Position numbers and translations under genes: made by a program
Source of the DNA: an uncultured delta proteobacterium
GTDB taxonomy: Bacteria; Myxococcota_A; UBA9160; JAFDET01
Direction of reading: 5' to 3'
Length of the DNA: 64,000 bases
NCBI GenBank assembly: GCA_947259215.1
Contig: CAMYLJ010000038.1
Location: 1 to 64,000 of the forward strand
The notes under the pieces: model-generated
Told to the model about the DNA's origin: nothing
Database searches by the model: none
What the model saw: the letters and a program-made list of their open reading frames with translations, nothing else
Part shown: piece by piece, positions 7,807 through 16,513 of the stretch
How positions within the stretch are numbered: the first letter of the stretch is position 1
Layout: every line of letters begins with the position of its first letter

Positions 7807-9309
7807 GTGTCCCGCGTATTCGGAGCCACGTTACGGGGCGTGGACGGCGTCGCCGTCGAGGTGGAGGTGCGCATCAGCTCCCAGCTGCCGCGGGTGGACA
7901 TCGTCGGTCTGCCCGAGCCGGCGGTGCGCGAGGCCGCGGCGCGGGTGCGCGCGGCGCTGGCCGCCGCGGGCGAGATCTTCCCGGACCGCCGGGTGACCGT
8001 GAACCTGGCCCCCGCGGCCGTCCGCAAGTCCGGCGCGGGACTCGACCTGGCCATCGCCGCCGGCATCCTGGCCGCGTCCGCGCAGCTCGAGCCCGCGACG
8101 CTGGACGGTGTGGGACTGCTGGGCGAGCTGGCGCTGGACGGCAGGCTGCGACCGGTGACCGGCGCGCTGGCGCTGGCCCTGGCGGTGCGGGACGCCGGCT
8201 GCACCCGCGTGGTGGTTCCCGAAGGAAACGGCGGCGAGGCCGCACTGGCCCCGGGCATCGAGGTGCGCGCCGGCCGCGACCTGGGCTCGGTGCTGCGACA
8301 CCTGCGTGGCGACCACGCGCTGCCGCAGCCGAGCGCGCCGGACGCCTCCGGCGCGGCCGACCTCGCCTGCGAGCTGGCGGACGTGCGCGGACAGGAACGG
8401 GCGAAGCGCGCCACCCTCGTGGCCGCCGCCGGTGGCCACGGCGTGCTCTTCCAGGGGCCGCCCGGCTCGGGCAAGACCATGCTCGCCCGGCGCCTGGCCC
8501 CGCTGCTGCCGCACCTCGACCCCGACGAAGTGCTCGAGGCCACGCGGGTCCACAGTGCCGCGGGCCGCCTGGACGAGCGCCAGCCGGTGGTGCGCACGCG
8601 GCCCTTCCGCGCACCGCATCACTCGGCCAGCCCGGCGGGCCTGCTGGGCGGCGGCAGCCCACCGCGCCCGGGCGAGGCGTCGCTGGCGCACGCGGGCGTG
8701 CTCTTCCTGGACGAGCTGCCGGAGTTCGAACGCCGCGCGCTCGAGGGCTTGCGCCAGGTGCTGGAGGAGCGCCGGGTGGTGGTGGTGCGCGCCGCCGGCC
8801 GCTGCACCTTCCCCGCCCGTTTCCAGCTGGTGGCGGCCGCCAACCCCTGCCCCTGCGGCTGGCGCCTCTCGCGCGTGCGCGAGTGCCGCTGCGACGACGC
8901 CGCCGTGGCGCGCTACGCCGCGCGTCTCTCGGGCCCGCTGGTGGATCGCATCGACCTCCACGTGGAGGTGCCCCACGTGCCGTGGAAGGACCTGGACGCG
9001 GACCCGACGGGACCGACCAGCGCCGAGGCGCGCGCGGCCGTCGCGGCCGCGCGCGGCCTGCAAGCCGCGCGCCTGCACGGAAGCGGCGCGCGCACGAACG
9101 CCGAGATCCCCGACGGCGCGCTCGACGAGCTGGTGGCCGCGACGGTGGAGGCGGGCGCGCTCCTCGGACGCGCCGTCGACCGACTGGGGCTCTCGGCGCG
9201 GGCGGCGCGGCGCGTGCTGCGGGTGGCGCGCACGATCGCGGACCTGGCAGGCGAACCCCGGGTGCACGGGCACGCGGTGGCGGAGGCGCTCGGGTATCGG
9301 GCGCTCTAG
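7807..9309 (+). CDS. comM: ComM/YifB family Mg-chelatase-like AAA ATPase
   Basis: A 500-residue ring helicase of the ComM group, which drives branch migration during integration of incoming DNA in natural transformation. Order: N-terminal Lon-like domain (1-170, with VDIVGLPEPAVREA and NLAPAAVRKSG), the AAA domain with Walker A GPPGSGKTM (about 218-226), Walker B FLDELPEF (about 302-309), a Cys-rich CPCGW..CRCDD segment, and the C-terminal YifB helical domain. Length is normal. The start is a GTG at 7807. The gene stands alone; no competence pilus genes are visible in this window. Confidence 0.95.
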   Translation: MSRVFGATLRGVDGVAVEVEVRISSQLPRVDIVGLPEPAVREAAARVRAALAAAGEIFPDRRVTVNLAPAAVRKSGAGLDLAIAAGILAASAQLEPATLDGVGLLGELALDGRLRPVTGALALALAVRDAGCTRVVVPEGNGGEAALAPGIEVRAGRDLGSVLRHLRGDHALPQPSAPDASGAADLACELADVRGQERAKRATLVAAAGGHGVLFQGPPGSGKTMLARRLAPLLPHLDPDEVLEATRVHSAAGRLDERQPVVRTRPFRAPHHSASPAGLLGGGSPPRPGEASLAHAGVLFLDELPEFERRALEGLRQVLEERRVVVVRAAGRCTFPARFQLVAAANPCPCGWRLSRVRECRCDDAAVARYAARLSGPLVDRIDLHVEVPHVPWKDLDADPTGPTSAEARAAVAAARGLQAARLHGSGARTNAEIPDGALDELVAATVEAGALLGRAVDRLGLSARAARRVLRVARTIADLAGEPRVHGHAVAEALGYRAL

Positions 9310-9321
9310 ACGCCCGCGTCC

Positions 9322-9510
9322 TCAGACCCCCCAGTCGCCCCAGCCGGGCCAGGCGTAGAGGTCCGCGACACCGCTCACGATCACCCACGCCAGCAGCCGG
9401 CCGCCGGGGACGGCGTTGGTCATCACGGCGACGCCCAGGCCCAGGCCGCGGGTGTCACCGACGATCACGCACTGGAAGCCCGTGTTGCTGCCGACGTGGA
9501 AGAACCGGTC
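9322..9510 (-). pseudogene. C-terminal relic of a serine beta-lactamase/penicillin-binding-like hydrolase
   Basis: About 62 codons ending at a TGA at 9322-9324 read like the C-terminal sheet and helix of class C beta-lactamase family enzymes: an FHVGSNTGF block (normally GHGGSNPGF), a GLGLGVAVMTNA strand and an AWPGW end. The catalytic S-x-x-K and Y-x-N region is absent; upstream sequence (9511-9697) has no continuation. It is therefore a decayed or truncated gene. The rest of the 9310-9751 gap shows nothing else that I can support. Confidence 0.6.
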
Positions 9511-9751
9511 GGGACTTCGGCCAGGATAGGAGACCGCCCCGGCCGAAGGGCCGCCGTCGCTCCGCGTCCCGGCGTCCGCATTTCGACACCCGGGGACAAA
9601 ATCTGACACCGGCAGCTGCCAACGGCCGGAAACCCGAGCCGACCACCGCCTCCCAAGAGCCTGATTTCATTAGGCTTTCATTCAGACGGAGTTTCTCGTG
9701 AACTGGCACGCTTCATGCTTCGTCCAATGGGTGCAAGGGGGACGAGGTCCG

Positions 9752-9934
9752 ATGGCGGCAGCACCGGCGACGGCAGCGATCGAGCAGGAGACCACGCTCC
9801 TGGATCTGGTGACGGCCGTGAGCGAGCACGCGCACAGCGATGCGGAGGTCGTGGCCACGGTGCTCCACCTGCTGCGAAGCGGCCGGGTCCGGCTCTGCGG
9901 CAGCTTCCGCGGCTCGCTTCTCGAAGAGGGCTGA
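9752..9934 (+). CDS. Small protein upstream of topoisomerase VI
   Basis: A 60-residue protein starting at ATG 9752, with GAGG about 8 nt upstream; an in-frame ATG at 9698 would add 18 residues. The core, LLDLVTAVSEHAHSDAEVVA then TVLHLLRSGRVRLCG, looks like a compact helical domain with a short amphipathic end, and codon use is typical of real genes here. I do not know its function. It lies 36 bp before topoisomerase VI subunit B in the same direction and may be part of that operon. Confidence 0.65.
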   Translation: MAAAPATAAIEQETTLLDLVTAVSEHAHSDAEVVATVLHLLRSGRVRLCGSFRGSLLEEG

Positions 9935-9970
9935 CCGCCCGCTACCATCCCCCGCGGACCGATCGGGGGG

Positions 9971-11692
9971 ATGGTCCCAATGGCCGAGCAGGAGACGTTC
10001 CGCTTCGGGGGCAAGGTGGCCGCCGGCAAGAAGACGTCCAAGCGCAAGGCGCCGGCGGCCCGCAAGGGCGGGGCCTCCCGGAAGAAGGGCCCCAAGCAGC
10101 CGGCCTCCAAGAAGCCGGCCGCACCCCGCACCCGCCAGGACGCCAAGGACCTCGCCCGCGGGCAGCGCGACATCTCGGTCTCGGAGTTCTTCGCCAAGAA
10201 CCGCCACCTGCTGGGATTCGACAACCCGAGCAAGGCGCTCCTCACCACGGTGAAGGAGGGCGTCGACAACTCGCTCGACGCCTGCGAAGAGGCCGGCATC
10301 GTTCCCGAGGTGCGGGTCGAGATCCAGCAGCTGGAGGAGACCCGCTTCCGCATCGCGATCGAGGACAACGGGCCGGGGATCGTGAAGGCGCAGGTGCCGA
10401 AGATCTTCGGGCGGCTCCTCTACGGCTCGAAGTTCCACCGCCTGCGCCAGAGCCGCGGCCAGCAGGGCATCGGCATCAGCGCCGCCGGCATGTACGGCCT
10501 GCTCACGACCGGCAAGCCGGTGGTCATCACCACCCGCACGGGCGCGAAGAAGGAAGCCCACCACTTCGAGCTGGTGATCGACACGCAGAAGAACGAGCCG
10601 CGGGTCAAGGTCGACCGGACGGTCGACTGGGGGCGCGACCACGGCACCCGGGTGGAGATCGAGCTCGAAGGCAACTACCGCGGCGGGCAGCACTCGGTGG
10701 ACAACTACATCCGCCAGATCTCGCTGGCGAACCCGCACGCCGAGATCACCTACGTGCCTCCGAAGGTCGAGGAGCACGGCGCCCAGCACACCTTCCCGCG
10801 CGTGACCGAGGAGCTCCCGCCGGAGACCGCCGAGATCAAGCCGCACCCCTACGGGGTCGAGCTCGGCGTGCTGATGCAGATGTTCCGGGACACGCGCTCA
10901 CGCAACGTCCGCGGCAGCCTGATGTCGGACTTCAGCCGCGTCTCGGGCCGGATCGCCGACGAGATCTGCAAGCGCGCCAAGGTGCAGCCCACCCGGCGCC
11001 CCAAGGAGGTCACGCGCGAGGAGGCCGAGGCGCTCCACAAGTCCATCGCGGCCACCAAGATCATGGCGCCTCCCACGGACTGCATCGCACCCATCGGGGA
11101 GGAGCTGATCGAGAAGGCGCTGCGGGCCGAGGTGGAGGCCGACTTCTACGCGTCCGTCACCCGGCGGCCGGCGGTCTACCGCGGCAATCCCTTCCTGATC
11201 GAGGTGGGTCTGGCCTACGGCGGAAAGCTCGGGTCCGAAGACCCCATCACCCTCTACCGCTACGCCAACCGCGTGCCACTCCAGTACCAGCAGGGCGCCT
11301 GCGCCATCACGAAGGCGGTGACCGGCACCGACTGGAAGGCCTACCAGCTGCAGCAGCCCCGCGGCGCGCTGCCCGTCGGGCCCGCGCTGCTGATGGTGCA
11401 CATCGCCAGCGTGTGGGTCCCCTTCACCTCCGAGAGCAAGGAGGCCATCGCCCACTACCCGGAGATCATCAAGGACATCCGACTGGGCCTCCAGGAGTGC
11501 GGGCGGCGGGTGGCCACCCACATCCGCAAGCAGCGGCGCGCCGCCGACGAGGCCAAGAAGCGCGCCTATATCGAGAAGTACATCCCGCAGGTGGCCGTGG
11601 GCCTGCAGCAGATCCTCGGCTTCGCGGACGGGGAGCGCGACAAGGTGGTGGCGAACCTGACCGACGTGCTCGAGAAGAGCCGCAAGCTGTAG
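9971..11692 (+). CDS. top6B: DNA topoisomerase VI subunit B
   Basis: ATP-binding subunit of the type IIB topoisomerase, which captures and passes duplex DNA through the break made by subunit A. The 573-residue product has a GHKL ATPase core: N box KEGVDNSLDACEEAG (95-109), EDNGPGI (131-137) and the lid GQQGIGISAAGMYG (163-176), followed by the H2TH and transducer regions, where DFSRVSGR and the conserved YRYANRVPLQYQQG block (about 430) fit the family. Residues 15-58 form a Lys/Ala/Pro-rich tail unlike archaeal enzymes. Start could be ATG 9971 or ATG 9980. Subunit A follows after 20 bp. Confidence 0.95.
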   Translation: MVPMAEQETFRFGGKVAAGKKTSKRKAPAARKGGASRKKGPKQPASKKPAAPRTRQDAKDLARGQRDISVSEFFAKNRHLLGFDNPSKALLTTVKEGVDNSLDACEEAGIVPEVRVEIQQLEETRFRIAIEDNGPGIVKAQVPKIFGRLLYGSKFHRLRQSRGQQGIGISAAGMYGLLTTGKPVVITTRTGAKKEAHHFELVIDTQKNEPRVKVDRTVDWGRDHGTRVEIELEGNYRGGQHSVDNYIRQISLANPHAEITYVPPKVEEHGAQHTFPRVTEELPPETAEIKPHPYGVELGVLMQMFRDTRSRNVRGSLMSDFSRVSGRIADEICKRAKVQPTRRPKEVTREEAEALHKSIAATKIMAPPTDCIAPIGEELIEKALRAEVEADFYASVTRRPAVYRGNPFLIEVGLAYGGKLGSEDPITLYRYANRVPLQYQQGACAITKAVTGTDWKAYQLQQPRGALPVGPALLMVHIASVWVPFTSESKEAIAHYPEIIKDIRLGLQECGRRVATHIRKQRRAADEAKKRAYIEKYIPQVAVGLQQILGFADGERDKVVANLTDVLEKSRKL

Positions 11693-11712
11693 CCCGGCCG
11701 CAGGAGGCGAAC

Positions 11713-12909
11713 ATGGCCGCACGCAAGAAGACGACGGCGAAGAAGCCGGCCCGCAAGAAGTCCCCGGCGCGGCGCCCGCGCGGCTCGAAGAACGCCTCCG
11801 GTGCCACCCAGGCCACCGACGAGCAGACCGTGGCGGCCATCGTCGGCACGGCGGGAGACGTGCACAAGTCGATCCAGAAGCGGCAGAAGCCCGATCTGGC
11901 CTTCCCGCTGCGCACGCTCTCGAACGTCTCCTACAGCCAGAAGAAGGGCTTCTTCGAGATCGGACGCCAGAAGAAGACGCGCACCCTCACCGTCAACACG
12001 GTGAAGACCTTCGCCCAGACCCTGCGCATGATGGGGCTCTCCAAGGAGCTGGTGGAGACCAACGACTTCGCCACCAAGCGGGACGCCTACTACCAGAGCA
12101 AGAACTGGGAGGAGGCGCACTTCGACGAGCAGTCGGAATCCGACGCGGTGATGGACGACATCGAGGCGCTCTTCTCGGCGCAGTCCGTGTCGCGCGAGCA
12201 GCTGCGCTTCGTGCCCGACGAGCACGGCGGGGCGGTGTCCGGCCGTCTGACGGTGATCGACCCGGATCGCGAGACCGGCGAGCTGATCCGCATCGACTGC
12301 ACCCGCTTCGGCTCGGGCGCGTACTCGATCCCCTCCAGCGTGGAGCACCTGTCCTTCGAGACGGACGCGGATTTCGTGCTGGCCATCGAGACCGGCGGCA
12401 TGTTCCAGCGGCTCCAGAGCCATCGCTTCTGGGACACCAGCAACTGCATCCTGGTCTCGATGGCGGGCGTGCCCACGCGCGCCACGCGCCGCTTCATCCG
12501 CAAGCTCTCCGACGAGTGCACGCTCCCGGTCTACGCCTTCGTGGACTGCGATCCGTACGGCATCTCCAACATCTACCGGACGCTCAAGGTGGGCTCGGGC
12601 AACGCGGCGCACCTGTCCCAGTTCTTCTGCGTGCCCCAGGCGCACTTCCTGGGAGTCACGCCCCAGGACATCCTCGACTACGAGCTGCCCACCCACCCCC
12701 TCCAGGACGTGGACATCAAGCGCGCCAAGGACGCCCTCAAGAACGACCCCTTCTTCCAGTCCCACAAGGAGTGGCGCAAGGCCATCGAGCAGCTGCTCAA
12801 GCTGAACGTCCGCGCCGAGCAACAGGCGCTGGCAAAGTGGGGCCTCAACTACGTGATCGAGCGCTACCTGCCGGACAAGCTGGGGGCGACCAGCAAGTTC
12901 CTGCCGTGA
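11713..12909 (+). CDS. top6A: DNA topoisomerase VI subunit A (Spo11-like)
   Basis: A 398-residue DNA-cleaving subunit. AGGAGG sits 8 nt before the ATG. A basic tail (residues 1-26: repeated Lys/Arg with Ala/Pro) precedes the winged-helix CAP domain with the catalytic tyrosine in [10 protein letters not shown] (Tyr126 or Tyr127). The Toprim domain follows, with the acidic residue in [11 protein letters not shown] (E226) and the DCDPYG motif (D278, D280). [11 protein letters not shown] and the LGVTPQDI region also fit Spo11/Top6A. With subunit B it should form an A2B2 enzyme that relaxes and decatenates DNA. Type IIB enzymes are mostly archaeal and plant; bacterial copies are scattered. Confidence 0.96.
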   Translation: MAARKKTTAKKPARKKSPARRPRGSKNASGATQATDEQTVAAIVGTAGDVHKSIQKRQKPDLAFPLRTLSNVSYSQKKGFFEIGRQKKTRTLTVNTVKTFAQTLRMMGLSKELVETNDFATKRDAYYQSKNWEEAHFDEQSESDAVMDDIEALFSAQSVSREQLRFVPDEHGGAVSGRLTVIDPDRETGELIRIDCTRFGSGAYSIPSSVEHLSFETDADFVLAIETGGMFQRLQSHRFWDTSNCILVSMAGVPTRATRRFIRKLSDECTLPVYAFVDCDPYGISNIYRTLKVGSGNAAHLSQFFCVPQAHFLGVTPQDILDYELPTHPLQDVDIKRAKDALKNDPFFQSHKEWRKAIEQLLKLNVRAEQQALAKWGLNYVIERYLPDKLGATSKFLP

Positions 12910-12955
12910 TGCCGGGCGCCGGGCGGGCCTGCGTGCTTGCTACACTGCCGCGGTC

Positions 12956-13828
12956 ATGAAGGGCATCGTCCTCGCCGGCGGCAGCGGAACGCGCCTCTAC
13001 CCGATCACCCGGGCGGTGAGCAAGCAGCTGCTGCCGATCCACGACAAGCCGCTGGTCTACTACCCGCTCTCGACCCTGATGCTCGCCGGGATCCGGGACG
13101 TCCTGATCGTCACGACGCCTCGCGACGCCGACGCGTTCCGCGAGCTGCTGGGAGACGGGGAGCAGTTCGGCCTGAGGATCGCGTACGCGAGCCAGCCGCG
13201 GCCGGAAGGCCTGGCACAGGCGTTCCTGATCGGGCGCGAGTTCATCGGCTCGGACCGGGTGGCGCTCGCGCTGGGCGACAACCTCTTCTACGGCGGCGGC
13301 CTGACCGGCGTCCTCGAGCGCGCGGCGGCGCGCGAGACCGGGGCCACCGTCTTCGGCTACTGGGTGCGTGACCCGGAGCGCTACGGCGTGGTGGAGTTCG
13401 CCGAGGACGGGAAGGTCAGCGGCCTGGAGGAGAAGCCCGCCCAGCCGCGCTCCCACTGGGCCGTGACGGGCCTCTACTTCTACGACAACCGGGTGGTCGA
13501 GGTGGCGGAATCGCTCAAGCCCTCGGCCCGGGGAGAGCTCGAGATCACGGACGTGAACCGTCGCTACCTGGAGTGGGGAGAGCTGACCGTGGAGCGCCTG
13601 GGGCGCGGCTTCGCCTGGCTGGACACCGGAACCCAGGAGACGCTGCTCCAGGCCTCCAACTTCATCCACGCCCTCCAGGAGCGACAGGGCCTCAAGGTCG
13701 CCTGCCTGGAGGAGATCGCCTTCCACAAGGGCTGGATCGACCGTGATGCGCTGCTGCGGACGGCCCACGAGATGAAGGGCAACGCCTACGGCCAGTACCT
13801 GGCGAGCGTCGCGGAGGAGCAGGCGTGA
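12956..13828 (+). CDS. rmlA: Glucose-1-phosphate thymidylyltransferase RmlA
   Basis: First step of dTDP-L-rhamnose synthesis: glucose-1-phosphate plus dTTP gives dTDP-glucose. The 290-residue product carries the nucleotidyltransferase signature [13 protein letters not shown] (residues 5-17), [19 protein letters not shown] (22-40), ALGDNLFYG near 107 and the EEKP motif near 160. Length is normal. The ATG at 12956 follows a 46-bp gap after top6A. The 3' end overlaps rmlC by 4 bp (GTGA). rmlB is not in the window. Confidence 0.97.
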   Translation: MKGIVLAGGSGTRLYPITRAVSKQLLPIHDKPLVYYPLSTLMLAGIRDVLIVTTPRDADAFRELLGDGEQFGLRIAYASQPRPEGLAQAFLIGREFIGSDRVALALGDNLFYGGGLTGVLERAAARETGATVFGYWVRDPERYGVVEFAEDGKVSGLEEKPAQPRSHWAVTGLYFYDNRVVEVAESLKPSARGELEITDVNRRYLEWGELTVERLGRGFAWLDTGTQETLLQASNFIHALQERQGLKVACLEEIAFHKGWIDRDALLRTAHEMKGNAYGQYLASVAEEQA

Positions 13829-14397
13829 AGTTCCTGGCCACGGACATCTCGGACGTGGTGGTGGTGGAGCCCGTGGTCCACGGCGACCCGCGCGGCTTCT
13901 TCCTGGAGAGCTGGCGCTCGGACCGCTACCGCGAGGGCGGCATCGACGCGCACTTCGTGCAGGACAACCACTCCTCCTCGCTGCACGGCACCCTCCGCGG
14001 CCTGCACGCGCAGCTCGCGCCCCACGCCCAGGGCAAGCTGGTGCGCGTGATCGACGGCGAAGTCTACGACGTCGCCGTCGACATCCGCCGCGGCTCGCCG
14101 AGCTTCGGCCGCTACGTCGCGGCGATGCTCTCGGCGGAGAACTTCCGCCAGATCTGGGTGCCGCCCGGCTTCGCCCACGGCTTCTGCGTGACCAGCGAGC
14201 GGGCCCAGGTCGAGTACAAGTGCACGGCGACCTACGCCCCGGAGTGCGAGCTCGCGATCGCCTGGGACGATCCGGAGCTCGGGATCCCCTGGCCGGTGCG
14301 GGATCCGATCCTTTCGGATCGCGACCAGGCCGCGCCGCGCCTGGCCGACGTGGGCGAGCGCCTGCCTCGACTCGGCGAGGAACGGGGCGGGACGTGA
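13825..14397 (+). CDS. rmlC: dTDP-4-dehydrorhamnose 3,5-epimerase RmlC
   Basis: Cupin epimerase converting dTDP-4-keto-6-deoxyglucose to the L-lyxo isomer. The 190-residue protein has [11 protein letters not shown], the active-site region LRGLHAQ with the catalytic His (about residue 63), the [20 protein letters not shown] strand series and the [10 protein letters not shown] motif. The GTG start overlaps rmlA (GTGA) and its stop overlaps the rmlD start the same way, so the three genes are translationally coupled. Confidence 0.96.
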   Translation: MKFLATDISDVVVVEPVVHGDPRGFFLESWRSDRYREGGIDAHFVQDNHSSSLHGTLRGLHAQLAPHAQGKLVRVIDGEVYDVAVDIRRGSPSFGRYVAAMLSAENFRQIWVPPGFAHGFCVTSERAQVEYKCTATYAPECELAIAWDDPELGIPWPVRDPILSDRDQAAPRLADVGERLPRLGEERGGT

Positions 14398-15183
14398 AGA
14401 TCCTCCTCACAGGCGCCACCGGTCAGCTCGGCCGCGCGCTGCAGGCGACCCTGGCGGACCACGACGTCGCCGCCCTCGGATCCCGCGAGCTGGACGTCAC
14501 CGATCTCGAGGCCGTCCGGGGCACCGTCGAGAGCACCGGCGCGGAGCTGGTGCTGAACGCCGCCGCCTGGACCGACGTGGACGGCGCCCAGGCGGACCCC
14601 GAGGGCGCCTTCCGCGTGAACGGGCTCGGCCCCCGGAACCTGGCGCTGGCCACCCGCGCCTGCGGCGCCGCACTGCTGCACGTCTCCACCGACTACGTCT
14701 TCGACGGCGAGTCGGACCGCCCCTACTGCGAGTTCGACGCGACGAACCCCCAGTCCGTCTACGGCCACAGCAAGCTCGCCGGCGAGGACGCGGTCCGGAC
14801 CTTCAACGAGCGTCACTGGATCGTGCGCACCGCCTGGCTCTACAGCCCCTGGCGCAAGAACTTCGCCCTCACCATGCGCGGGCTCGCCAGCCGCGACGAG
14901 GTGCGGGTGGTGAACGACCAGGTGGGATCGCCGACCTACGCGCCGCATCTGGCCCGCGGCATCGCGCGGCTCGTCGAGACCGACGCCTACGGCACCTACC
15001 ACCTGGCGGGCAGCGGCCAGGCCAGCTGGCGAGACGCCCGTGCACCCGGTCGGGACGGAAGCCTTTCCGCGGCCGGCGCCGCGGCCGCGCTTCGCGCCGC
15101 TCGTGAGCGTGCAGTCGCCCCGGATCGAGCTTCCGCCCTGGCAGGAGGGCGTGGGCGCCTTCGCCCGCGACCTCGAGGCCTAG
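14394..15183 (+). pseudogene. rmlD: dTDP-4-dehydrorhamnose reductase RmlD, broken by internal deletion and frameshift
   Basis: NADPH-dependent last step of dTDP-rhamnose synthesis. The first frame (GTG 14394) reads TGATGQLGRAL, the NAAAWTDVDGA segment, STDYVFDG and the YGHSKLAGE active site (Y-x3-K), up to GSGQASW at about 15029. The expected helix of roughly 12-20 residues is then missing and the family C-terminus (TPVHPVGTEAFPRP and on to RDLEA, stop at 15181-15183) continues in another frame from about 15034. The original frame would read on into antisense sequence. Either a real deletion or an assembly error; the bulk of the fold is intact. Confidence 0.85.
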
Positions 15184-15395
15184 AAGTCCTCTTCGGGCTC
15201 GAGGTCCTCGAGGTCCGCGTCCGGCTTGCCACGCAGCACCAGGGGCGCGCCGCAGTAGCTGCAGTAGACGTCGTCCCCGCTGCGCTCGTCACCGGCGAGA
15301 GCCAGGTCGGCATTGCAGACGGGGCAGCTGAGATCGGCCACGTCCTTGAGATCGGAGTCCTCGGCCGGGTTCTTGAGTCCGGGGGGCCACGCCAT
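15180..15395 (-). CDS. Small zinc-ribbon protein
   Basis: A 71-residue protein with two CxxC knuckles, CPVC (24-27) and CSYC (45-48), spaced as in a zinc ribbon, and an acidic C-terminus (DADLEDLEPEEDF). GGGGAAGG lies before the ATG at 15395. Its stop shares a CTAG with the rmlD stop. Zinc binding is strongly suggested by the motif; the partner (nucleic acid or protein) is unknown. The start is only 17 bp from the divergent membrane-protein start. Confidence 0.75.
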   Translation of the reverse strand: MAWPPGLKNPAEDSDLKDVADLSCPVCNADLALAGDERSGDDVYCSYCGAPLVLRGKPDADLEDLEPEEDF

Positions 15396-15412
15396 CGGGT
15401 ACCTTCCCCGCC

Positions 15413-15814
15413 GTGATCTTCCTGCGCGCGGGCGGAGTTGGGCGGCGGGTTGCGGGCGCAGCGGCCTTGCTGGCCCTGGGACTCGCAGCCGCCGCGGCCG
15501 CGCTGGCGTCGACTCCCGTGGAGGCCGCGAGCGCCGGCGCGCCGGCGGGGGCCGACCCGGGAACGGCCCTCGTGCTGGCGGGTCTGGTAGGAGCCCTGGC
15601 GGGGGCGCCGCGCCGCACGCGAGCGCGGGCCGGCCTGCTGGGTGCAATCGCCGCCGGGGCCGTGGTCTGGATGCTGGCGCGAGAGCCCGGTCTGGCCCTC
15701 GCCGCAGGGGCGCTGGGCGGGGCCGTCGGCGCCTGGTCGCCAGCCCAGGGGCGCCGTGCGCGACCGGCCGCCTGGGGCGCCCGGCCGGGGGAGGTCAGCG
15801 TCCGATGGCCATGA
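15413..15814 (+). CDS. Ala/Gly-rich small membrane protein
   Basis: A 133-residue hydrophobic product with an N-terminal signal-like helix and about three further membrane segments (50-66, 76-91, 95-110), rich in Ala and Gly. I recognise no family. Codon third positions are G/C as in real genes, but Ala-rich shadows are common at this GC content. The last 10 bp overlap the TPM-domain gene start, which supports a two-gene membrane unit. The GTG start has no clear ribosome site. Confidence 0.5.
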   Translation: MIFLRAGGVGRRVAGAAALLALGLAAAAAALASTPVEAASAGAPAGADPGTALVLAGLVGALAGAPRRTRARAGLLGAIAAGAVVWMLAREPGLALAAGALGGAVGAWSPAQGRRARPAAWGARPGEVSVRWP

Positions 15815-16452
15815 GGCCCTCGACGGTGATGGACCCGACCGACTGCCTGCGCGTCGAGGAGGCGGTGCTCTCCTCCGAGCGCGCCACGGCCGGCGAGATC
15901 TCGGTCGTGGTGGTGGACGCCTGCGACGCCTACACCGGAGCCAGCTGGCGGGCGGGAGTGCTCCTGGCCGGCCTCGCCCTCGCGGCGCTCGCGCTCGCGG
16001 CCCCGGGCCTGCCAGCGTGGGCCCTGCTCGGCGCCCAGGCGGCGGGGCTCGCGACGGGCCATGCCGCGTGCCGGGTGCGCGCCGTGCGGCGCCACTTCGT
16101 GGCCGACTCCCAGGCCGAAGCGCGGGTGGTGGAGCGCGCGCGGCGCGCCTTCGCCGAGCAGGGTCTCGCCCGGGCGGACGGACACGGCGGCATCCTGCTC
16201 TTCGCGGCCCTGCTGGAGCGGCGGGTCGTGATCCTGGCCGACCGCGGCATCCACGAGGCGGTGGCGGCCGACGCCCCCTGGGCCGGCATCGCCGCCCGGG
16301 CGGTCCGCGGCCTGGCGGAGGGGCGCCGCGCCGACGCGCTGGTGGAGGCGGTGGAGGCCTGCGGCCGCGTCCTCACGCGGCATCTGCCCGGTCCGCCGCG
16401 GGAGGCGGCCCGGCTGCCGGCGGCCCTGGCCGTGGAGGAGCCGGGTGCTTGA
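15805..16452 (+). CDS. TPM-domain membrane protein
   Basis: A 215-residue protein resembling the shorter class of TPM (YgcG-related) membrane proteins: an acidic helix and strand (VEEAVLSSERATAGEISVVV) at about 13-34, a hydrophobic double span (about 48-85), and the conserved GGILLFAALLERRVVILADRG core (about 122-142) ending with an ADALVEAVEACG helix. The molecular role of this class is unclear; related TPM domains act in photosystem II repair. ATG 15805 follows GAGG at a loose spacing; ATG 15811 or 15829 are alternatives. Confidence 0.75.
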   Translation: MAMRPSTVMDPTDCLRVEEAVLSSERATAGEISVVVVDACDAYTGASWRAGVLLAGLALAALALAAPGLPAWALLGAQAAGLATGHAACRVRAVRRHFVADSQAEARVVERARRAFAEQGLARADGHGGILLFAALLERRVVILADRGIHEAVAADAPWAGIAARAVRGLAEGRRADALVEAVEACGRVLTRHLPGPPREAARLPAALAVEEPGA

Positions 16453-16459
16453 CGGCTCC

Positions 16460-16473
16460 TGACCGGCCGGTCA
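16460..16473. promoter_or_regulatory. Perfect 14-bp palindrome, TetR-type operator candidate
   Basis: TGACCGGCCGGTCA is its own reverse complement and lies 40 bp before the di-iron gene start. TetR-family repressors often bind such sites. It abuts a second palindrome. Binding is inferred. Confidence 0.45.
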
Positions 16474-16490
16474 AACTGGTCCGACCAATT
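16474..16490. promoter_or_regulatory. GntR/FadR-type operator candidate
   Basis: AACTGGTCCGACCAATT is an odd-centred inverted repeat (TGGTC-C-GACCA). It matches the known PdhR consensus AATTGGTnnnACCAATT at all but one specified base and resembles FadR sites. It lies 23 bp before the di-iron gene ATG, where a repressor would block transcription or early elongation. Confidence 0.5.
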
Positions 16491-16513
16491 TCCTGTGCGC
16501 CCCCGGAGCCTGC

